Positions 55,662-64,000 of a stretch of 64,000 bases of DNA are shown one piece after another. Location: contig JARUPY010000465.1 of NCBI GenBank assembly GCA_029817715.1, positions 2,418,001 through 2,482,000 on the forward strand, read 5' to 3'. The notes under the pieces were generated by a model, which did not search any database, was not told where the DNA came from, and saw nothing but the letters and a program-made list of their open reading frames with translations. The position numbers and the translations under genes are program-made. Position 1 is the stretch's first letter. Every line of letters starts with the position of its first letter. The stretch is from Melastoma dodecandrum. Taxonomy: Eukaryota; Streptophyta; Magnoliopsida; Myrtales; Melastomataceae.

Positions 55662-57985
55662 GTTGCCCCTCTTTGGGAGGTAATCTTTGAGAAGATTTTC
55701 TCTCAAAGACTTCATTAATACCTCAAATTGTGGAGTTGTAGTATTCTTGATCGACTTGTACCTTGGGATCTCATCAAGAAAATGATTAGTAATGAATAAG
55801 GCATCGTGAAATACGAAGAGCAAACATGTATGATTATGAAACATATGCACGTGATAACAAAGTTTATTTGGATGCTTATGAGCGAGGTTGAAGAAGGGCT
55901 TCTGACTTTCTCACGGCTCATTTTTTGTTTTTCTGAAATATATCTCAGTTAGACTTCAGAATTACTTTGATTTGGATGCTCATGTACTAGTCGAAAGAGT
56001 CTCTGTAGGTTGTAATGAAGCTTTGGCATAAGGCCTTTTTAGGTAGAGGCTGCATTTGTCATTTTGAACAAATGAGTCTAAGGATCTCATTGGAAGCTGT
56101 TGTACCATAGAGGTTCCACCGTCCAAGCGAATTCTCCATTTATCTGACAGGAAGTCCGTTGAGATGTTCCGTTGGAGACATGACCGATCTATATGTTTTG
56201 GGGAAATCTTCTCCTCGTTTTGTCCGGGAGATAGCACCTTTGCTTTTGTGACCGTTCATGTCGGCCTTAGTGCTTTAATTTGCTCTTTTGCTTGTTGTGT
56301 TTTGCTTTTGATCACTGCGATAATTTTGTCTCTATTTTTTCTTCTCTTTTTTTTTTGGTGGTCTTTGCCCTCTTTTCTTTTGTTGGAGATGCTTTGGATT
56401 CTTTAGGGATTTTCGTTGTGTTGATGAAGACGACTATCTTTGGAAACATCTCAACTGTTCATGTTTGTTGATGGTGCTTCTTCACTTGGACCTTTAGGAA
56501 GTGTCGCCTCTGTGGTCCATTGCTTCCGATTTCTTACTACAGGATCTCCATTTACCTCAATGTGAGGCGGTCCTTAGACTCGGAGGGCGTTGTGTATACA
56601 AAAAAACTTCAAATTTGGCTCGAAAAGGGTTAGCAATGGTCAATTTTTGTGTTTAGGGTAGAGAAGAAATGCTCGATCTCATCCCAGTTTGAGCATCTTT
56701 TGTCAAAGGATTCGTTGTCCGCCCGGACATTTACATGTAAACCCTCAATAGTGTTCGCACTCATCACTCTGGGGTAGGTGTTTAGGAATGGGTTTGCCTT
56801 CTCCACTTCCGCTCAGAAGCTATCATATTATCCAAAATCTTTCTAAATTGTATGCAAATGGGCATCCAAAAGCAAAAGGAATAAATAGGTTCAGATACGC
56901 AAACCTCTTCGTAGATATCATACTGAGGTGGTGTTCCCGCGTAAGCTTCGTGAAGAAGGTGTTCGCATACTCATGTTCCAGCCGTGTACCGTACTGTGCG
57001 GATGTCCATGTGCCTACACAGTTGACAACGGACGGGGACAAGGTTAGCTCATGTACTTCACCTATCGCTTGGGGAGATAAAGTAAAGTATTCGCTCGGAA
57101 AATGAGATGAATATGCCCATCTCGATGGTGGTCTTGGAAGAATGTGTTTGTAAGGAATGTGGTGTATGTAACTGGCCCCAGCTGGGGAAATGGAGGTATG
57201 ATTCCGTCTAGGAATGACAAGAAATTTTATTAGAGAATAGTGTAGACGATACTCCCTTTCGATATAACATCTTTGGTGACAACAAAGGCAACCCCGAAAC
57301 TTTGGTTCGAAATTTTCCACCCGACCGCCCGCGCCTTTGTCTGTAATGTAGGATGCTCATGTACCTCCACCAGGCAAAGGACAGATAACAAATAAGCTCA
57401 TGTAACTTGTTTATCTTAAAATAAGAATGAAGTTTGCTCATGTAACTCCGTTTATATGAAAGATGAAGTAGAGCTTTGATACTTCCCCTTTTTTTGTTTC
57501 GTCATTGCATCTTCGTCCGATGGAATCTAAGGATTAACGAAGATTACTCCTACCCAATGTCTATTTTGTAAGGAAGCTCATGTACCTATCAAATAGATAG
57601 CGAAAAACAAGTACGTTCATGTGACTTGTTTCCGTTAGAGTAAAAATGAAGTTTGTTCATGTAACTTCATTGATAAAAAGGGTGAAGTAGAGTTTTGGTA
57701 CTCCCCTTTTGTATGGTTTCGTCATTGCATCTTTGTCCGAAGGAATCAAAGGATTGACGAAACTGCCGCAAGTCTTTGGCTTGAAGCTTTACCACCCTGC
57801 CACCCTTGCCTTCGTCACATGATTTTTTGTACCATTCGTGTGAGGAGCTCTTGTACCTGCCCACGAGACAAAGGACGTAAACGAAATAAGCTCATGTAAC
57901 CTCGTTTAATTTGATGAAGAGAGTAGTAATCGTAAGATTCTCCTTTTTTTTTATGAATACTACTAATTCAGAACCCTGACACCAT
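55662..57985 (-). repeat. 3' UTR with irregular tandem repeats
   Basis: Between the pol stop and the polypurine tract lie repeated blocks. Units starting near 57355, 57576 and 57847 share GCTCATGTACC (or GCTCTTGTACC), TAAGCTCATGTAACTTG, GAAGTTTGCTCATGTAACT, ACTCCCCTTTT and TTTCGTCATTGCATCTTCGTCCGA, spaced about 221 and 271 bases apart. The nine-base core GCTCATGTA also appears near 55978 and 57043. No protein is supported. Variable tandem repeats in the 3' UTR are known in Tat/Ogre elements. Confidence 0.75.
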
Positions 57986-60900
57986 TTAAGTGTAGTAACG
58001 TCGGAGAGCGTCCGCATTGATTGGTTGTGACAGTTCTCCTCCATCCATCTTTGTTAGGATGGTCGCTCCTCCTGAGAAAGCGTGTTTGACGACGAATGGT
58101 CCCTCGTAGTTTGGAGCAAATTTTCCCCTAGGATCTTTGACGTTTGGAAGGATCCGTTTGAGGACGAGGTCTCCTGGCTTGTACTTGATCTCTTTGACCT
58201 TTTTATTGAATGCCCTGGACATGCGTTGTTGATAACATTGCATGTGGTCGATTGCAGCAAGTCGTCTCTCATCGATGAAGTCGAGATGGGCGAGGTGGTG
58301 ATTAACCTTCTCTTCTTCGGTCGTGTTGCTTTGGGACGAGATCCGGAGACTAGGCAGCTTGACCTCTGCTGGAATGACTGCTTGAGTGCCATAGACGAGT
58401 TCAAAGGGAGTTGCCCCAGTCGAAGTGCGCATCGTCGTCCGGTAAGCGAGTAATGCGAAAGGGAGCTTCTCGTGCCAATCTCGATATGTGATTGCCGTCT
58501 TCTGAAGAATCATTTTCATGTTTTTGTTGGCAGCTTCGACTGCACCGTTCATTTGTGGACGGTATGGTGAAGAGTTCAAGTGTTTGATTCGAAATTCAGT
58601 ACATAGAGTATTCATTTGGTTGCCGTTGAAGTTTGTGCCGTTGTCGGTGACGAGCAGCTCTGGTACTCCGTATCTGGCGATGATGTTTGCCCGCATGAAA
58701 CGTATAATGTTATTCGCGGTGACTTCCTTGAAAGATTGTGCTTCGATCCATTTAGTAAAGTAGTCGATGGCGACCAGTATGAATCGATGTCCGTTTGATG
58801 CCTTGGGATTAATCGGCCCGATAACGTCCATGCCCCACATTGAGAATGGCCACGGTTCAAACAGTGGGTAGAGCCTTGTTGGAGGGACGTGCACCTTGTT
58901 GCTGTAGATCTGACATTTGTGGCAGGTTTTGACGTATTTGATGCAGTCGGCCTCGATTGTGAGCCAATAGTATCCCTGACGCATGATCTTCTGAGCGAGA
59001 GCATAACCATTCATGTGTGGTCCACAAACGCCTTCATGGACTTCAAAGATGATGGCCTGGGCTTCCTGTTCGGTAACGCACCGCATGAGGGTTGTTGTGA
59101 AGGACTTCTTGTAGAGCACGTCGCCATTGAGGAAGTAGCTCCTTGCAATCCTTCGGATGAATTTGCGTTCCTTTCCTGTGCTGCCTTGGGGAAATGCGTT
59201 CGTCTCTAGGTAAGATTTGATGTCTGTGAACCATGGTGGTGAGTCCCCAGGTTGGCAAAGCTCGACGTGCATGCAGCTCGGATCCTCGGCGATGTCGATG
59301 CGAAGAGGCTCGATGTCCATTTCTCCTGCTAATGGAATCATTGATGCAAGAACAGCAAGAGCGTCAGCGAAACGATTATCTGCCCGTGGGAGGTAATTGA
59401 ATTCAATATCAATGAATTGGCGGGCTAGTGTTTGTAGGTATTCCTGATATGGGATAAGCTTTGGATCCCGTGTGCGCCATGCCCCGTTTGTTTGGGAGAT
59501 AATGAGTGACGAATCTCCATAAACGTCAAGAAATCGGACCCGCATGTCGAGTGCACGTAATAGGCCGAGGATGCACGCTTCGTATTCAGCGATGTTGTTT
59601 GTGCAAGGGAAAGTGACTTTTGCAGCTGTTGGATAATATTGTCCGTCTGGGGATATCACTACCGCTCCAATACCTGAACCAGAAGAGTTGACTGCACCGT
59701 CGAAATACATTGTCCACCTTTGCTGCGACTCGGTGAGGAAAATGTTTTCGTCTGGTAATTTGATTTCCAAAGGAGAATTATCTGTCCCTGGATATTCCGC
59801 AATGTGATCAGCGATTGTTCTACCTTTGATTGACTTAGTTGAGTGGAATCTGATGTCGAATTCAGCTAGCTGCAACTGCCACTTGGAGATTCTTCCTATC
59901 AGTGTTGGTTTGTCAAAGAGATACTTGAGGGGATCATTTTCGGATACTAGTAAGATCTCATAGTGGAGAGTGTACTGTCGAAGTCGGTGTAGCACCCAAA
60001 CAAGTGCGCAACAGGTACGTTCTGACATAGTGTACCGGGACTCGCAATCAGTGAATTTCTTGCTCAAGTAGTAAATTGCATGTTCCTTGGCGCCTGGCAG
60101 CTGTTGGGCAAGCATGGCTCCGAATGACTCTTCTCGAACTGTGAGGTAGAGCGTGAGAGGGTGCCCCGGCTTTGGCGGGATGAGGACGGGCGGTTCTGTT
60201 AGATAAGCCTTTATCTGATCGAACGCGGTTTTACAGTCGTCGTCCCACTCAAATTTTACATCTTTCCTTAGTTTCTTGAAGAGGGGTTTACATGTATCTG
60301 CCAAGTTAGAGATGAACCTTCCAATGTAGTTGACGCGACCCATGAAGCCCCGAATCTCCTTAACTGACTTTGGTGCTGAGAGATCGCGAATTGCCTTGAT
60401 TTTGTCGGGGTCGATTTCGATACCTTTGCTGCTGACAACGAACCCTAGAAGTTTGCCTGATGTCGCCCCGAAGACGCACTTGGCCGGATTGAGACGAAGC
60501 TTGTACTTGCGAAGTCGTTCGAATAGCTTGCGGAGAACAACAGTGTGGTATTCTTCCGCTCTGGATTTTGCGATCATATCGTCGACGTAGACTTCGATTT
60601 CTCGGTGCATCATGTCATGGAAGAGGACCACCATTGCGCGTTGATAAGTTGCCCCAGCGTTCTTGAGTCCGAAAGGCATGACCCGGTAGCAAAATGTGCC
60701 CCAGGGTGTTGTGAAAGTCGTTTTCTCCTTGTCTTCTTCAGCCATACGTATTTGGTTGTACCCGGAAAATCCATCCATGAAAGAAAACCTGTTAAAACCA
60801 GCAGTATTGTCTACAAGCAAGTCGATGTGCGGCAGAGGGAAGTCGTCTTTGGGACTTGCTTTGTTAAGGTCACGGTAATCGACGCAGACTCGGACCTTCC

Positions 60901-61388
60901 CGTTTTTCTTGATGACGGGGACGATGTTGGCGACCCATTGTGGGTAATTGGCTACCTCGATGAAGTTGACCTTGAGGAGTTTGTCCACTTCTTCCTTGAT
61001 TGCAAGAGCTAGCTCGGGCTTGTACCGTCGTTGTTTCTGCTTAGTGGGACGGATTAGTGGATCAGTGGGGATTTTGTGCTCCACTATCTCCGGGTCTAGA
61101 CCTGGCATATCCGCATACGTCCAAGCGAAGATATCTGAAAACTCCCTGAGTAGGTTGACGATGCTCTTGGCCTCATCTGTTGGGAGATCAGCACCGATGT
61201 GTAGCTCTTTGGGCTCATCATCCGTTCCGATGTTGATTGTTTTGGGTTCTTGTAATGTTATCTCCTTTGGTTCTTCATGTCGTTGGAGACCTAGCTCGAG
61301 ACCATGGTAGCCATCGAGGGATCTTGGGTTATCTATGATCACTTCATCATGTTCTGGGGTATTTTCAGGTACGTCCGAAGCGCCGTTC
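57986..61388 (-). CDS. Tat/Ogre-type pol: RT, degenerate RNase H, second RNase H, integrase (exon 2)
   Basis: Open from the proposed splice acceptor (61388) to 57986, more than 1120 codons. RT: VRVCVDYRDLNKASPKDDFP, MPFGLKNAGATYQRAM, VYVDDMIAKS. The first RNase H lacks its opening Asp (LYLTVREESFGAML where an Asp is expected after LYL), so it is probably structural only. A second RNase H has all four acidic positions (YFDGAV, AEYEA, YGDSSLI, RADNRFADAL). Integrase: HEGVCGPHMNG...CHKCQ, then the DDE residues in WGMDVIG, TDNGTNF and NGAVEAANK, and a C-terminal KPGDLVLK. The product copies element RNA and inserts the cDNA. No internal stop is seen, so catalytic competence is plausible. Confidence 0.92.
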
Positions 61389-61705
61389 CTACATGTAAGA
61401 ACAAGTCAAGATCGTGCTTGTAGCTGAATTGCATGAAATTTGAATTATTATACTATGTGCAACTATGGTAAGTCAAGCGTTCCAAAATAGAATAAAACAT
61501 TAAAACATTGTGGGATCAGTCCTCAGCGGGGCCCTCGTTGTTTCCTCAGATTCGCCCATTAACATCAGCGTCCCGATCCCACAGACACTAACTCGAGTCA
61601 CGTTACATACGGACAACCTTGCTAGTCCGCGACCAGAATGTAGCAAGGTAAATTATTCTAGACTCGATTATTCTAAGTGCAAAAAGTAAAGTTGGAAAGG
61701 TTCAC
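61389..61705 (-). other. probable spliceable intron between protease and RT frames
   Basis: Minus strand: the protease frame ends in ...PLEG followed at once by TGA. GAAGG|GTGAAC (donor at 61705) and TTCTTACATGTAG|GAACGG (acceptor, exon from 61388) would join two bases plus one base into a Gly codon and restore one frame (PLE-G-NGASDVPENTPE). Length 317 bases, AT-rich with several stops. Ogre elements are known to splice an intron at this place. Not proven here. Confidence 0.65.
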
Positions 61706-62694
61706 CCTTCGAGCGGCATGTCTGACTCAGCCGGGTTCGACGCTTCCATCATGTTGATTTCTTCTTCGGGCTCTTGTGCCTCAATCTTCAAACCCTCCAC
61801 CTGCTCGGAGAGGATCTCACCTTCCATTGTCATTGCTGACGAACGAACAAAAGGGATGGCTGACTTGCCGCCAGTGCGCATGTCCTGGATTGTTATCTTA
61901 GGCCTCCGTGGTTCATTACCATTGGATCCGAGAGCGCGTGTCCCCAACTGGGTAGGTATATCGATCGGATGTCGGATGCCCTGCCCTTCAGCTCCGAGTC
62001 CTTGACCAGGCCGGTACCCGAATCTGATGAACTGTCGAGCAGCGCTGCGGTTGCCCCGACCCATTAGGGGATCTGACCTGAAGTCCCTCCTGACCATGTT
62101 CACCATCTCGAATGCTTGAGCCGTCGATGGTTCGCCAGCTGGTTCTCCAACGTAAGGCATGTCAATTTCATGGCACAACTCCATGGTACACTCCCCTTTG
62201 ACTGTGATGAGCTTGCCATCTGAAGGAAAACGGACCATCTGGTGCAAAGTCGAAGGGATTGCCCCGGCTTGATGGATCCACGGACGTCCTAGCAGCATGT
62301 TGAAGGATCCGGCGGTCTCAAGAATTTGGAATGCGGAGGAGAAGAGAGTGGGCCCCACTTTAATCTCTAGAGTCACCTCGCCGTGGGCCTGACGTTTTGC
62401 GCCGTCAAAAGCTCGAATGGTCAAGTTGGAAGGTGGGAGTTTCTCGATGTTGATACTGAGCTTATGAGCCACATCGAGTGGGATGATGTTGACTCCGGAC
62501 CCTCCGTCGATGAGCACCTTGGAAACAATAGTATCGCGACATTTGAGCGTGATGAACAAAGCGCCGTTGTGGTCCCGTCCTCCTTCCGGGAGGTCATCTT
62601 CCGAGAAGGTGATAGCATTGTTTGCCAGCATACCGTTCATGTACGAGTCCAGCGCGTTAACCTCAATCTCTTCCGGTACGTGTACTTCGGCCAT
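61706..62694 (-). CDS. Tat/Ogre protease domain with G-patch-like segment
   Basis: About 330 codons from the ATG at 62694, although translation more likely enters from gag. Aspartic protease motif VLIDGGSGVNI (D-x-G) near residue 61, second protease motif LLGRPWIHQAGA, then a G-patch-like FGYRPGQGLGAEGQG near residue 225. The frame overlaps the gag frame and is in the -1 frame relative to it; the boundary GAGAAATGG at 62690-62698 is where gag sense (HREMLEK) passes to MAEVHVPEEIE. Either a programmed -1 shift or a lost A in an A-run explains this. Confidence 0.8.
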
Positions 62695-64000
62695 TTCTCC
62701 AACATCTCCCTGTGTTTGTCAGAAGAATGGATCAAGTCGAAAAGAGAGATATGGGCGGGTTGCTTCTTTAGCTGCTCCACAATGTTGTAGTCGCTTTCTT
62801 TCACCGAGTAGATCACCTTGCGAATTTGCTCATTCGACGGCCCCTTGGGCTTTAAAGACTCAGGCTGCTGTTGAGGCTCTGGAGCCGGCACCACTCTTCC
62901 CGAACGGGTGATGAGCTCGACTTCTGGGCTGGGTGTCATGCCACTTGGACCAATGACAACTGGATCCCTTGGTTCCATCTGTATCGGTGTAGGTACTTGA
63001 GGCGGCATCTCCGATTGTGCTGGACCCAATGGAATATAGACATATGGTGCTCGAGGGAGTACTTGGGGGAAAATGTCCGGTATAGCGGCATGCATCTGTA
63101 GAGGGTGTGTAACTCCTCCGTATGATCCATATCCACGTCCACGACCACGGCCTCGGCCTCGTCCTCGTCCTCGACTGCGATTGGTCTCGATCATGTTGAT
63201 ATATTCCTTTCCTTCGAACTCACGCGTCTTGACCTCCGTATCATCCACCTTCTTAATATCAGACTCCTTTTGCTTCTTGGCTTGTCTAACATATGTCGGC
63301 ATAAGGTTCAGGGGTATAGCCACATTGGGTGGTATGTAGTGAGCGCGCATGCGGGGTCGGCGTCTCCAGCCTCGTGCCCTATTGAGCTCCGTAACGTTGC
63401 CGCGTTCAGTGATCTCCTGCTCCACTTCATGTAAATGCACCTCCTCTTCATGATCAACCAGCGGCGCGAAGGGATTTGTCTCGACATAATTGACGTGCGC
63501 GGGCAATGGGTTGCTCATGACATTTGGAGTCGTAGCCGGTGTCGCGAACGTAATAACGCCGTCATCCAACAAGTTCTGAATTTTGAATTTGAGCGCGATG
63601 CAATCCTTGGTGTCGTGCCCCAGTGCTCCAGAGTGATATTGACAACTCGCCTTGGGGTTGTAGCCAAAAGAAGAAGGGTTGGTCGGTTTGGGGTCCACGG
63701 GTGAGATGAAGCCCATGCCTCTCAGCCGGGTAAACATGACATCTAATGGATCGGGGGTCGGAACCAGGTCCTCCAATCTGCGTCGGGGACGTTCTTGTTG
63801 TGCAGGCTTTGGCTGCTGGCGCATCATCACAGGAGCGGGCGGTCTAGGATTGGCCACCATAGGCACAGGCGGTCTAATGGTAGCGACAGCGTAGGTCCTC
63901 GGTGCATATGAAGTCGGCGATGCCATTGCCTTATTGTGCTCTGCAGCCGCGACGAGCTCCTTGGGCTTTGGTTTGACGACCGGCTTTACTGAAGGGGAGG
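62637..64000 (-). CDS. Tat/Ogre gag, 3' part, incomplete at the window edge
   Basis: The frame is open from the right edge of the window to 62637. It has a Pro-rich stretch, a histidine/cysteine motif typical of Ogre Gag (CQYHSGALGHDTKDC), a basic linker, an RG-repeat tract (RGRGRGRGRG, near 63125-63180) that suggests RNA binding, and HISLFDLIHSSDKHREMLEK at the end. The last 18 or so codons after the LEK at 62694 are probably out of frame with the real protein. The capsid part and any upstream ORF1 lie beyond 64000. Confidence 0.8.
   Translation of the reverse strand, partial: SPSVKPVVKPKPKELVAAAEHNKAMASPTSYAPRTYAVATIRPPVPMVANPRPPAPVMMRQQPKPAQQERPRRRLEDLVPTPDPLDVMFTRLRGMGFISPVDPKPTNPSSFGYNPKASCQYHSGALGHDTKDCIALKFKIQNLLDDGVITFATPATTPNVMSNPLPAHVNYVETNPFAPLVDHEEEVHLHEVEQEITERGNVTELNRARGWRRRPRMRAHYIPPNVAIPLNLMPTYVRQAKKQKESDIKKVDDTEVKTREFEGKEYINMIETNRSRGRGRGRGRGRGRGYGSYGGVTHPLQMHAAIPDIFPQVLPRAPYVYIPLGPAQSEMPPQVPTPIQMEPRDPVVIGPSGMTPSPEVELITRSGRVVPAPEPQQQPESLKPKGPSNEQIRKVIYSVKESDYNIVEQLKKQPAHISLFDLIHSSDKHREMLEKWPKYTYRKRLRLTRWTRT

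Larger units (their letters stand above)
53210..64000 (-). mobile_element. Tat/Ogre-type Ty3/gypsy element, 3' part (5' end beyond window)
   Basis: Read on the minus strand: gag (open at the window edge), protease with G-patch-like segment, a probable intron, RT, two RNase H domains, integrase, a 2.3 kb 3' UTR with tandem repeats, a polypurine tract, and a 3' LTR ending in CA at 53210. Two RNase H domains and an intron between protease and RT are hallmarks of the Tat/Ogre lineage. The LTR end abuts copia family 1 integrase sequence, so the element appears inserted into that fragment. Pol is fully open, so the copy may be fairly young. Confidence 0.88.

Overview
The window reads as nuclear DNA of a flowering plant, almost certainly a eudicot. 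It is dominated by LTR retrotransposons of plant lineages (Ty1/copia including a SIRE-type element, and Ty3/gypsy of the Tat/Ogre group), has spliced GT-AG introns, and carries a small cluster of secreted ginkbilobin-2-like (Gnk2, DUF26) genes. The short Gnk2-like genes make me think of Myrtales, but that is a weak hunch. No CRISPR array, bacterial operon, rRNA or tRNA gene was seen.

Layout. 70-823: decayed NAD-dependent glycerol-3-phosphate dehydrogenase gene. 859-9480: complete but dead copia element with ~1.6 kb LTRs. 9751-16969: young, non-autonomous gypsy element with a 5-bp target duplication. It keeps only an integrase reading frame (first catalytic Asp replaced by Ala) but carries an apparently intact six-exon antisense gene for a plant mobile domain (PMD) protein with its own TATA box. 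16975-36000: the Gnk2 cluster, with three intact genes (23628, 30001, 33534), one start-less pseudogene (17599), one full-length pseudogene with three stops (27646) and relic 3' flanks at 35794 and 50650. Most of it is two copies of one tandem segment (about 9655-24530 and 29247-34446). The first copy was later hit by the gypsy element and by a 2.9 kb copia element; the second copy preserves both empty sites.

36305-39681: a copia element interrupted by a SIRE-type copia element (39682-50452) that has ~2.1 kb LTRs and an extra ORF after pol. 51262-53207: antisense fragment of the first copia family. 53210-64000 (minus strand, running off the right edge): a Tat/Ogre-type gypsy element with a ~2.45 kb 3' LTR, a repeat-rich 3' UTR, an intact RT-RNaseH-RNaseH-integrase frame, a probable intron between protease and RT, and a gag that continues beyond the window.

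How it fits together: a small defence-type gene cluster grew by tandem and segmental duplication and was repeatedly invaded by nested retrotransposons. Some insertions predate the duplication (the copia LTR behind both 23628 and 33534), others follow it (gypsy at 9751, copia at 20209). The most unusual object is the young gypsy element that has lost nearly all of its own replication genes yet keeps a complete spliced antisense PMD gene.
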